Shown here: piece after piece, positions 47,473 to 57,545 of the stretch | Numbering within the stretch: position 1 is the first letter of the stretch | Layout of the letters: each line of letters begins with the position of its first letter | NCBI GenBank assembly: GCA_030762935.1 | Contig: CM060888.1 | Coordinates: 120,849,468 to 120,913,467 of the forward strand | DNA: 64,000 bases | Direction: 5' to 3' | From: Hymenopus coronatus | Lineage: Eukaryota; Arthropoda; Insecta; Mantodea; Hymenopodidae | Made by a program: the position numbers and the translations under genes | Notes under the pieces: model-generated | What the model was told of the DNA's origin: nothing | Database searches by the model: none | What the model saw: only the letters and a program-made list of their open reading frames with translations

Positions 47473-48303
47473 GAGTTTCTCTAGCACATATGTACAGCAT
47501 ATATAGTAGATACAGAAGGTATTATATTCCACTCAAAAATTCGATACTGAGATTTCACCGAAAATATATGTTTTAAGAGCCCCTGAATAAAAAAAAAACA
47601 TTTTTAGTAAAAGCTCAGGGTTAAGTCTGTGTGTGTATGTTTTGTGTCTGTGGACAGCTTAACTCAAAAGTGATAAAAAATTAGTATCTCCCAAGGATAC
47701 AACTCTAAGATTTTCAACAAAATTGCCACCCCAAACTGCCTTTTACGTGGAAAAATTTTCTGAAATTTGAAATTTTCTCAAAAATGTCTAACGATTTTGA
47801 TTAAAATACCGTATACTAAAGATATTTACTGCAAAAATAACATTTATATCTTGAATATTTATGAAGTCATCTATATGCTGAATAACTGGTAAACCGTAAG
47901 AGATAGACATGAACCTACTACACAAAAGTATAGATCTCCTAAGAACACACACCTTATGTCCTTTACATTTTTGTTTTATAGATACCAGTTTTCGAATATT
48001 CCTTGTTATTTGTTTCAGCTTTTAAATACTTTTACAAACAGGAAGTCGTCAATGCTTCTTTTGTTTTACTCCGGGCCATGCAAAGAAGCTATTTTCAATC
48101 GCATAGCTACAGCCATGAAAGTATTTGACTATTCCGTTACCATGGTGTATTCATTTATTTCCCTTCTATTTACATATAAGGAACTAGGTAATAAGACCAT
48201 TCTGCTAAAGCCTATCTCAATTAACATGGAGTAGAAAGAAGAGTACTCTTTTGCAAAAAGTTTTATGGTAGAAAAAGTCATGTAAATGGAATATATAAGA
48301 TCT
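47473..48303 (-). mobile_element. Family A, near full length
   Basis: The hairpin end starts TTTCTCTAGCACATATG, then AATTCGATACTGAGATTTCACC, a short GTGTGTGTATG tract and AACTGGTAAACCGTAAGAG. The end is GGTAGAAAAAGTCATGTAAATG. The palindromic AAGTTTGG block is partly deleted. Confidence 0.83.
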
Positions 48304-48371
48304 TTTTTACAATAAATAACTGCAGTTTATTCCAAATTACTATACACCAAAGCTTTATGACTATTTTTAGC

Positions 48372-48681
48372 GTAGAAATATTCCACATGTATTAAATTAC
48401 TCCATATAACATTGTTCTAAAATCTTCCTTGTTTATCTGTGATTAAAATATATATTGCATATCACATAATTGTATGTCAGAATCAGAGTTTTATATTTTT
48501 TTTTCTGTTTAGCATTAGTTTCCTGTGACTAAAGTATCCCACATGTATTAAATTATTCTATTTAATACCATTGTTATAAAATTTTCCTTATTTATCCGTA
48601 ATTACAATATATTGCATTTCATATAATTATATATTATAATCAGAGATATATGTTTTTTCTGTTCAGCACTAGTTTCCTGTG
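48372..48681 (+). repeat. Tandem duplication, about 155-bp unit x2
   Basis: Unit 1 (48372-48527) and unit 2 (48528-48681) share CCACATGTATTAAATTA, ATTTTCCTTATTTATC-like sequence, TATTGCATATCACATAATT versus TATTGCATTTCATATAATT, and end in TAGTTTCCTGTG. The offsets are 156 near the start and 154 near the end. Divergence is moderate. Confidence 0.85.
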
Positions 48682-48839
48682 TGGAAAACACTTTCATTTT
48701 GTTGTGGCCGAAACACCAAGCATGATAAAACTCCCATCCACACTGCCAACTACAATGAATAGCGGTTCCAATTTTACCGCAGTGTTTCATTATATTCTCG
48801 AAGACCTCACAACAATTGAGCTCAATAAGGATAGCTACT

Positions 48840-48936
48840 GGTGACAGACATTTCAATTACAGAAGGGGGAACAGCTGGTCAAATCCGTAAATTCGCCAGA
48901 GCATAGGTGCACATATAAGCCATTTCATCCTCCATT
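48840..48936 (+). repeat. 97-bp direct repeat, copy 2
   Basis: Second copy of the sequence at 47138-47234, same orientation, about 1.7 kb apart. Between the two lie a minus-strand family A copy and the 155-bp tandem duplication. Confidence 0.9.
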
Positions 48937-49400
48937 GTGAAGTTTTATTGTTCCCTTGGTCGCTTTAAATCACCCGTTACCAAAGAAGATCTGGCTCAGT
49001 GCTAAATAATCGGTTATTGAACCCAATGAGAAAGGAAAAGTGGTTACCATTGGCTTCAGCGCGTTAATCCCAGCTTTCGCGCCCCCAGCGTATCAATACG
49101 ACGAACCAATATGCGGGCGGCATTTGGGCTGTGTCAACAATAGTTCCAATAGAGATCCTTTTTTCCATCACTGCCTCTAAATACCTTTATGTCGGATCGT
49201 TCGGTGGATTGAAATTTTGTTTTATGAGCATGTACCGATCTCAGGTATTTAACGGTTATAAAGTGACGACAGTCGTAAATCAACAGAGTGGAGGCGAAAA
49301 TTATTGGGGTTCGGCAGAATGTGGTATCAGTGGCGGCTAGTTAGATTGCTGCTAACGCATATCCGGCATTTAATAGGTTTTCACTTAACTCATTGGAGAG
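48937..49400. other. Unassigned sequence upstream of LINE relic
   Basis: May include further decayed LINE coding sequence (a 69-codon plus frame at 49131-49340 ends just before the recognisable part), but no motif supports this. Confidence 0.4.
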
Positions 49401-50041
49401 GGGCTCGCGTGGATTAGACTAGGAGTATGGAGGAGCACAACAATTGCTGACGAGAATGGTACGAGAATCTGTCCAATTTGTGAGGAGGAAGAGTCGTGGA
49501 CTCTTGGAGGGAACAATATTTACCGCGATTCTTTACTATCTCGAATGTAGAGCTAGAAGCATGTTGGACGCTACTGGAAGGCACGGAAGACGTGAACGGG
49601 CTAGGTAAATTTATACTTAAGGCAAGACAGCTGAGATCTGAGAAGGCTGCCAATAGAAAAAGTGGGGGGGGGTGAGGGATAAGGACAGCTAAACAAATTT
49701 GACTACAATGTTTTACATACATATATTTTATGTCACACTTATGTCATTGTGTGTATATTATGTGTATATATTTCTTTTAAGTGTATATATCTATTATAAT
49801 AGGGTACATTCATGCTTCAGAATAAGGTGTACACTGTGCTGTAAATTTAAATTGCTATATTTGAATATCTTTGTCTTTTTATTTCGTGTTTACTCTTTTA
49901 ATTTTGTTGTTGTTATTTTAATATTGTTTTTTATTTTGTTTATTACAAAAGCACTTACGGTTTGTGGACCCATGTGATAGTTGAAGCTCAATGTGTGATA
50001 TTGTTTGTTAATAAATACACTTTCATTCATTCATGCATTCA
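49401..50041 (+). pseudogene. Decayed 3' end of a LINE (ORF2 C-terminus and tail)
   Basis: The frame from 49401 reads GLAWIRLGVWRSTTIADENG then TRICPICEEEESW. This resembles the cysteine-containing C-terminal segment (Cys-Pro-x-Cys followed by an acidic Glu-rich stretch) found after the reverse transcriptase domain in several LINE clades. The Cys-Pro-x-Cys codons lie at 49470-49481. The reading then shifts frame and continues, for example, LLEGTEDVNGLGKFILKARQ, to a stop near 49673. An AT-rich 3' UTR-like region follows, with AATAAA at 50010-50015 and a tail of CATT units (50023-50041). Reverse transcriptase and endonuclease parts are absent, so the copy is 5'-truncated and dead. The clade cannot be told. 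Confidence 0.6.
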
Positions 50042-50459
50042 GGTTTTCACTTCGTAAATACATTGCCGCTGTGCTCGGGCCCAAAAGTCACTGCACAACA
50101 ACCTGGGAGTAACCTGATCAATTCTTGTCTCTGGGAATACACACGAAACTCTCTTTTGTTAAATTTTACAATATTTAATTCAATCTAAGGATAATTATGG
50201 AATTTAGAGCGCCATAGATATGTCTAATATTTAACTGTTTTAAAATTCATATAATAATTAACATTTCATAATACTTATAATTAATTTAAAACATACATAT
50301 AACGTACATAATTAAGACGGATACAAATTTAACATATTTGAAAATTTAAAACCAGTTAAACATGGACTTGGTGAGAGTAAACACAAAAAATCAATATTTT
50401 AAAATTTGTAAAATGAGTCTAATTATTCAATTTACCTCTCTCGATACTGATACAGATAG
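50042..50459. other. AT-rich spacer
   Basis: No gene or repeat recognised. Confidence 0.45.
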
Positions 50460-50525
50460 CTGAGGTTGTTAAGGCACGCACTCCTGAACGGGAAGTCAGT
50501 GGCTCAAATCCCTCCTTGGTCGTTG
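50460..50525 (+). mobile_element. tRNA-like module beside tandem array
   Basis: CTGAGGTTGTTAAGGCACGC resembles an A-box region and GTGGCTCAAATCCC a B box, with spacing of about 35 bp. It stands directly before the 43-bp tandem array. A SINE head is the simplest reading. A functional tRNA is unlikely because I cannot pair an acceptor stem. Confidence 0.5.
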
Positions 50526-50544
50526 TTCCCTATCAAGATTTTAT

Positions 50545-51030
50545 TAAGTTCCCCTAATATTTAGGTACCCAAGTTTCCCCTAAGGTATAACATCTGCAAA
50601 TGTTTAGATAGCCAAGTTTCCTCTAAGTCATCCTAATTGGTAATTATTTAGGTATCCAAGTTTTGTCTAAGTCATCCTAACATGCAAATGTTTAGTGCAC
50701 AGCTTTCCCCTAAATATTCCTAACTGATACATTTAAAATATAAAAGTTTCCCCTAAGACTCATGGCAGACAAATGTTTGCGCACCCAAATTTTCCTAAGT
50801 CATCCTCACATGCAAATGTTTAGGTACCCAACTTTCTCCTAAATATTCCTTACTATAAATGTTTAATATCCAAGTTTCCCCAGAAGATCATAGCTGGCAA
50901 ATATTTAGGCACCCAAGTTTCCCCAAGTCATCATAACTGGCAAATTTTTAGGTGCCTAACTTTCCCCCAAATCATCCTAACACGAGTATTTAGGTGAGCA
51001 AGTTTCTCTAAGTCATCATGGCTGATACCC
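50545..51030 (+). repeat. 43-bp degenerate tandem array
   Basis: About 11 units, each built from CAAGTTTCCCCTAAGTCATC, CTAACTGGCAAATGTTTAGG and TACC, with spacing of CAAGTTTCC anchors near 43 bp. Units differ by many point changes, and alternate units favour CCTAAATATTCC over CTAAGTCATCC. Frames are closed, so it is not coding. Confidence 0.88.
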
Positions 51031-51881
51031 TGGAACTTTCTTTCCGTAGTGACATTACAAGTGGTACTATCTGTAGAACAGTATGAGATTAGAGCGAGCG
51101 TTAAACACTATTAAAAGCAATCTCTCTCGAGAAAATAGGTGATGGTGTATTGCACCGTATTCCGCACCGCCCACAACACCTTCTTGCTATAACTCGCTTT
51201 ACCGTTGGACTGGATAGATGCAGGTGTTTGTTAAGTAGCATTCAGAATTTACATCATAACAAACGAAGTGTAAATAGAGTTTCAGTCATCCCAGAATTCA
51301 TCTACACGATTTGTAATACTCATTAGGGGTTTCTGTAACTGACATTATTCTATCGCTCCTACGTCGCCATGTGCTGATGTACCAATTTACCTCTGGTTCA
51401 AGGTGGTAGATGAATCAATCATTAAGTGAATTAAAAAATAAAACAGAAAAAACATGTGAAAATACCTAAACTGCTGACTTTGTTTCCAATATCCTCATAC
51501 TATGACGTATGTTCCAACAAACAGCGATTGGGCTCATTTCTTAGTTGCAGTTAGGGTGAGAATGCAGCGTTGCGGCAAAAATTGAGAATAAGAGTATGGT
51601 ATTCAACATCAACAGGTTGAAACGTACATTCACTGTGAAAATTAGAAGCTAAGGGTTTAATTGAGTTTAATTATGGATTGACTTATGAAATATTTATATT
51701 TAAGAAATAAGATCATGCGAAGCTGACAACTACTAGAACAGTCAACTAACGGTGGATCTCAAAAATTATCGAGTACGAACCTGAAGAGTAAAAATAGCTT
51801 TATGATCACCTCCTAGTTCAAATATGTCTGAGTTGGCATGACACAATATGTTAAATATTAATTATTTTTAATGGAGGTGTA
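51031..51881. other. Unassigned sequence
   Basis: A GTGGTACTATCTGTAGAACAG and GCGAGCGTTAAACACTATTA stretch (51060-51115) resembles a degraded S2 SINE tail. Otherwise no features recognised. Confidence 0.42.
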
Positions 51882-52253
51882 AGTAGAGTCAGACTGAATG
51901 TTATAGCCGGGATTTGAACCACGGATCTGCCGGTCTCTAGCCGTTCCTCTTTCACTGAACTACCATGTCAACATGCCGGCATAACATCGAATTTCTCAAC
52001 TGTCTCGCATTGGCCACAATAGTTGGCTATACTATGAATCCTGGGACTTAGAGTAGTTACAACATTGTAAATCGCCATTGGGGTTGTCATCTCAAAATAA
52101 TTTGAGGTCACCTTGTGGTTTACCGGGAAACATGCGAGTCAATTGAGAAAATTCAATGTTATGCCGGCCTGTTACCATGGTAGCTCAGTGGAAGAGCAAC
52201 CGGCTGGAGACCGGGAAATCTATTGCATTGAATTTTTTCAGTTTGACTCTACT
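51882..52253. mobile_element. SINE S5 with two inverted tRNA-like arms
   Basis: The left arm (51882-52010) is minus-oriented and contains the complement of a tRNA-like module (GCCGGGATTTGAACCACGG, B box). The right arm (52132-52253) is plus-oriented (CCATGGTAGCTCAGTGGAAG, A box) and is its inverted partner. For example ATAACATCGAATTTCTCAAC pairs with GTTGAGAAATTCAATGTTAT-type sequence. The central 120 bp carries ACAATAGTTGGCTATACTATG and CGCCATTGGGGTTGTCATCT, also found at 19.06-19.33 kb. The transcript or single strand could fold into a long hairpin. Confidence 0.75.
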
Positions 52254-53164
52254 TATCCAACTCCTGTCCTGCATATGGCTTATGTGAAAAAGAAAAGAAA
52301 ACAACAAACAATTAAACCAATACTATTCTTAATGGGATTTGTATAGTTGGGCATTCATAGGAAATAGAGACTTAATGCAAGAAAAGGTCGTGTTAAAATA
52401 TAAACTGTAAGTGAAATTGTACTAGTTTCTATGTTCTATGTTTTCAGTATATTCTAAATACTAAGTGGTAGTTTTTTGTCTAATTAACTTAGTGAAAAGA
52501 TGAACGCAGCAAGGCTACCTTTTAAACAATTCATTGCGATCTCAGTACCCTTGAGCTCCTCTGAACCTAAGACCTACTGAAATCATTTCTGGAAAATATT
52601 TATCCCGATTAATAAGGAGTAGATAGTCCCACTTAATAAGGAGTAGAGTTGTGGACCAAACTTGAAAATTAATGATGATATGTACAAATATTTATAGATT
52701 AAAATGTACAAACTAGTGTTGGGTTTCTGGACTAGAAATGGTATTGACGATATCACGGACTTCTATATTCACGTGGATTATTCTAACAATACAACAGCAG
52801 CAACACCGAGAGACGGTCAGCATCCCTCAGAGTAGTAAGGCTTAGATGATTTACGGTGTGACGACATTGCATTACGACATGCCACACGTGGAGGGAGGAA
52901 GGATAAAGTGCGGGGGAGAGGAACGGTATTTATACTGCTGTGTTCTAAAAGAGCTACGAGGGAAGCTCAAGAAATAACCGAACTAACAGATGACTAACCC
53001 GTGAACTTTTATCACATTGATGTATTGTTTACCATCAAATGCAACACTTAAACATGCACTTCTTCATTAGGTAAAGCAGAAAAACTCAAAAAGTTCTCTG
53101 TCACAAAAAATGGGTGTTTTATCTGCAATTAAATTTAAGCGCAAAGAATAATCTGTAGACCAAA
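52254..53164. other. Unassigned sequence
   Basis: AT-rich with a slightly GC-richer patch at 52795-52960. No gene or repeat recognised. Confidence 0.45.
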
Positions 53165-53834
53165 TAAAAATATTCGATGTGTTCCATTCACATTACCTTC
53201 TCTTCATCTCTGCAAGAAACTATTGTTAAAAACTTACGCTTCCTTTTACTTCATGCTAATCGAGAAGCAATTAGCAGAAACAGTCTTCAAGTAGAAGGGA
53301 AATAAGGGAGTACTATAGGTTAAAGTGATAGTCATAAGCTGATTGCTATGTGACTGAAGTTCCTTTGTTTGTATGGACAGAAGTTGACAAATTCCCGTAT
53401 GAGTAAAATATGTTTTTTAAAGTTGAAACCAATAACAAGTAATATCTCAAAAACGACTCACTCCACGAAAAAAATGTATATGACGTAAATTGTGTTTTAA
53501 CGAGCTCTACATATGCGATTAAGTAAGTTTTTCTCTATTTCTTACGGTTTGCCAGTTATACAAAATTCCGTAAAATTCATCCTGAATAAAGTAGTTTTCA
53601 GAGGCTATCACCAGAAAATTCAACATATACATTTTATTTGTCAGGTAAATATCATTAATGTAGGATATTTTAATCAAAATCGTCAGAGCCATTTTTGAGA
53701 AAATAAAATATTTCGTAATTTTTTCCATTAAAGGGTAGTTGGGGGAGGGAGAATTCTCCTGCAAATCTTCGTGTCGCATTCTTGGAAGATACTGAATTTA
53801 AATACCAATATTTTGCGTTTTTGGGCTATGCCGT

Positions 53835-53895
<61 letters not shown>

Positions 53896-54043
53896 CATAC
53901 ACACACACGGATCTTTTTCCAAAAATGATTTTTTTTGGATTAAGGATCCAAAACATGTATTTCCGATGAAATCTCGCTATCGAATTTTGGGCGCATTACA
54001 ATACCTTCTCTATACACTTTGTACATAGTACGGTTAGAGAAAG
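53165..54043 (+). mobile_element. Family A, full length
   Basis: Start TTCGATGTGTTCCATTCAC and ACCTTCTCTTCATCTCTGC. Family blocks are complete through GAATCTTCGTGTCGCATTC-like sequence and a long (CA)n tract. The hairpin end is CTTCTCTATACACTTTGTAC with ATAGTACGGTTAGAGAAAG, followed by TAATAAA. A good reference copy. Confidence 0.87.
53837..53909. repeat. (CA)n microsatellite inside family A
   Basis: Over 50 bp of uninterrupted CA followed by ATAGACATACACACACACG. It occupies the family A microsatellite position, the longest tract among the copies here. Confidence 0.95.
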
Positions 54044-54059
54044 TAATAAATGCCATTTA

Positions 54060-54203
54060 AATCTTAGATATGGTGTATTTTATAGGGAACGAGCTAGAAT
54101 AATGCTGGAGGATAAAATTAGAAGATTAGAGTCAACGATACCAATTTCCGATTGCTACATTTTGGAAGAACTACTTGAAGGTCCATGTTTAAGGGGAAAT
54201 TAA
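54060..54203 (+). pseudogene. Second LINE-type C-terminal relic
   Basis: An uninterrupted frame reads NLRYGVFYRERARIMLEDKI then RRLESTIPISDCYILEELLE then GPCLRGN and a TAA stop. The FYRERARIMLED part parallels YYLECRARSMLD in the LINE relic at 49.5 kb, and LLEG occurs downstream in both. It is therefore read as the last part of a LINE ORF2 whose upstream part is cut off by the family A end at 54043. The match is short and no catalytic motif is present. Confidence 0.42.
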
Positions 54204-55043
54204 ATGGCAAACATTTTCAAGATATTTTTCGTATTTTGTGCGGTTTTTATAACTGGCATTTATGCCCTACTCTTAGTATAAGTAATATATTTGTATAAAT
54301 GATTCTGCTTCCGGTGTTTTGTTTGTTAATTAGCTCCCACTTGGCAGAAAAAATCATGATGCCTACACTCTTTGGAGTAGAATAGTAAACTTGAGCCTAT
54401 CTTTTAGGTGAAACTTGGTTGTGTAAATTAATACTACAGCTACACGTAATGACTTCTGTGTGCTCCAACCTTGTGGTTTCCTTTTTTGCAACACTTTTTA
54501 TGATTTTTGCTGCGAACAGCTTTTTTTTCTGAATGACAGATTTCTCTGAAACTATTAAGATAGCTAAATTAAATTTTAGGGCGATAGAATTCCAAATGTT
54601 TGGTGTTAGGAAGTTAGTTTGTTATTTTTAAATATCTAATTCTTAATACTTGTTTTCAAAGCATAATATAATAGACAAATAACCTAAAATTCTTTAATAA
54701 ACTAACGATGGATAGTGATGTTGGAAGGTATGCTCTACATCCTGTAAAACTGTCGTTCTGCTATCTTAAATAGTTTCTGAAATTATGAATTTAGCAAATT
54801 TAGGCGCAATAGAGCTTTAAGAATTTTCACCTTAGTTTCTATGCTATTACCTATTTCATGAAAGAAGCTCTTATGAACAAAAAATACAGATTATCATCAT
54901 CTTCACCATCATAAACTTAGCTATAGACCTTCACTCCAACGTCATCTTGGTTTTCCTTGGGATTCGTTCTCTACAGTTGCATATTTCCAGATTCTTTTGG
55001 GCATTCAACTCTGTTCCATTCAATCTAAATGTTGAACTTATTT
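54204..55043. other. AT-rich sequence, possible LINE 3' UTR
   Basis: Directly follows the stop codon of the LINE-type relic, so the first part may be its 3' UTR. No poly(A) signal with simple tail was identified. Otherwise featureless. Confidence 0.42.
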
Positions 55044-55253
55044 TCGCCTCTCACCTAGACGCCCCGGGTTCGATCCCAAGCGACCACCTGTCAGATTTAG
55101 GTGGACAAAGCGGCGCAGGTGCAGGTCTTCTCCGGGTTCTCCAGATTCCACCGCCATTGCATTCCACCGGTTCTCCATCTTCATTCCATGTATCACCAGT
55201 GTTCCTTGCCTGTGATACCACAAGTAGTAAAAGCGGGCGTTAAACACTACCAA
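55044..55253 (+). mobile_element. SINE family S2, good body
   Basis: CGCCTCTCACCTAGACGCC, then the B box GGGTTCGATCCC (55066-55077). The body is GGTGGACAAAGCGGCGCAGG, CTCCGGGTTCTCCAGATTCC, CATTGCATTCCACCGGTTCT, and the end is AGTAAAAGCGGGCGTTAAAC. This copy shows the B box that is missing from the 4.2-kb copy, supporting a tRNA origin for S2. Confidence 0.83.
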
Positions 55254-55750
55254 AAATAACAAGTTGCAATTCTTTAATTATATCTTCGCTTTTAATGCGG
55301 CCTTTTAATGATCATTCTTTCACTGTTCTTAAAAATTACATTTCTGACGCCATTATGTTGATTTCATCCTTTTTATTCACTAGCATGCAACATGATGATG
55401 CAGACATTGTTTTATAACATTATAATTGGAAGTTCCTTTCTTACTTGGCTCAATGTTCTTCTAATTGTTCCACAGATACTTTGAAAAGGCGACATTTTTA
55501 TTTTCGTGTCTTTATTATAGTTATCGGAAATATGATTGCCAAAATGCTTAAAATATGAACTTTGCTTCAATATTATGGCGTCTATTACAATTTTGATCTA
55601 ATTGAATATTTACCCTTAAAAGGCGTACCTTGTTGTATTTTACAATTGTATTTTTGATATTTTAGTTAATTTGTACGTATTGTATTGAAACTAGTCTTCT
55701 GTCTCCGAAATAAGAATGTGATCCTTAGCATACAAAATTGTAATAATAAT
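55254..55750. other. AT-rich spacer
   Basis: No features recognised. Confidence 0.48.
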
Positions 55751-55981
55751 AACTCCATGACACGACAGCTCACAAGGAGCCTTAGCCTACCGCCCGGCCG
55801 CTGCGTCCCCCATCTCGGTCCATGACAGACTTTTCCATCAAGTAGCTCCTCAGTTATCCCCCAGGGACCTCAAGAGGCCAGGTCTCCCACCAGGGGAAAA
55901 ATCCCCACTCTGGTACCAGGAATCGAACCCAGGTGTCCCGCTTGGTAAGCAGCTGCGCTACCTCCGCGCTAAGTAGACGAC
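55751..55981 (-). mobile_element. SINE family S1, internally deleted
   Basis: The minus-strand head GTCGTCTACTTAGCGCGGAG, the B box GGTTCGATTCC, the end CTCCTTGTGAGCTGTCGTGT and CATGGAGTTATT are present. About 90 bp between the GGAGCTACTTGATGGA block and GTCATGGACCGAGATGG, including the ACCGCATTAACCGGCC block, is missing relative to the copy at 29.4 kb. A short TTATTATTA tail is seen. Confidence 0.85.
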
Positions 55982-56884
55982 AATAAATAAAATACAGAAT
56001 ATTTGATTGCAATGCCCTTCAGGAGTGATTTAATATTTTGAAGGAGTGTATCTACAAAACAGTTTCGAGGTGCAAATCCTCAGTCCGGTTATTTTTCGAG
56101 CACCCCTCTTAGATGGGTGTGCCTAAAGGGCGAAGGGGGGAGGGCCAAGAGAAGCTGTAGTGACGAAGTGGACCGTGGTCTTTGCGTTGGGCTGCTAAGC
56201 AATCGCATATGCTACGTGGACTGCTTGCATAATTGGCTTGCTCTTTCTTGTGGAGGTGGAGGAGGGACGGCTATTTCAATACATGATGACGAGTGAGGGA
56301 CCCGCAACGTCCGCATGAATGATGCTCTTGGTAACACAAAGTAGGGAGACAAACGTACCGGTGTGCCAGAAAATACCACAGGGCTAGCACCGAGAAAAAT
56401 AAATCCCTATGGTGTACCTCAAGGGTTTAAAGGGAGACGGAAGAGAACTGGCATCATTTGAGACAACTTATTTTGTATTTCTTTACAACCACTAAACAAT
56501 TAAAAACCCTCTGATTAATGTAAAAATATGAAGTAAACTTCGTTCTCAATGTTTGGTCTACAAATGCTTAGCTTCACCGTTATTGAGGACCTTTGAAGTG
56601 CTTTTCTTTATGCAATTTTGTTAAAAAAAAAAAGGTCAATAAACATGTTATTAAATTCAGAATATTCTTTATTAATTAAAAAGTTAAATCTCTTTGATAT
56701 GGAAACAATATTAATTGCTGTTTAGCTTATCATTACTTAAACATGTATTACTTTTACGAATTAATTTATATAGTCATGCGCTGTTTTTTTTTGTTTGTTA
56801 TTTTTCCACTTTGTAATATAAAATAACTTTTTATAAGAACACTATCCACTTTAGGAAAATTTTAGTCAGACAATTTATACGTGA
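55982..56884. other. Unassigned sequence, GC-richer start
   Basis: 56070-56420 is G-rich (GGGCGAAGGGGGGAGGGCC and onward), without a frame or box motif that I can name. The remainder is AT-rich. Confidence 0.42.
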
Positions 56885-57545
56885 GAAATAAGGTGTATGT
56901 AACATTACAAGAACGAGAAGAAAACTTGTTCATCGTCCATATGACCTACGAGGTTAAAGGACGTTAAATTTAGAAAAAGTACCCAAACATTCAAAACAAT
57001 AAAACGGGTGTTTCGGAAACTGTATATGATGAAAAAAAAAATGTTCTAAACAGATCTATATTTGTTTCTTGGTATGTTTATATCTATATCTTAAGATTTA
57101 TTCGTTATACGAAATTATACAAGGCTTCTTCCCACTGAATTTCACAAGATATTCCTAGAAATCAAAACTATATATTTTTCATGTAAATATCCTAAATATA
57201 GGGTATTTTAATCAAAATATATAGAGCTTTTTAAGAAAATTTAAAATTTAAATGTTTCCACGTGAAGAGAGTTCAGGGATGAGGAACATTTCTTTGATAA
57301 TCTTAATATCGCATTTTTGAAAGATTCTGTACAACAACGTCTGTTAGTTTTTTTTTTTTTTTTAATGAATTATGCTGTTCAAAAACATATATGTGCACAC
57401 GCACATACAAGGGCCTTTTTCTGAAATTTAATTTCATTAAGGGGCTTCAGCAGTTATTGAGTTTTCGTTGAAAGTTCAATTTTTTTTGGGGGGGATAAAT
57501 GCATTATTTCTTCTACCTATTAAAGGTGGTGGTAGAGAAAGTAAA
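56885..57545 (+). mobile_element. Family A, lacking start region
   Basis: Blocks from GTATATGATGAAAAAAAAAATG through TATCTTAAGATTTATTCG, TATTTTAATCAAAATAT, TGCACACGCACATACAAGG and the end GGTGGTAGAGAAAGTA. Strongly diverged, with a T17-type run at about 57345-57362. Confidence 0.72.
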
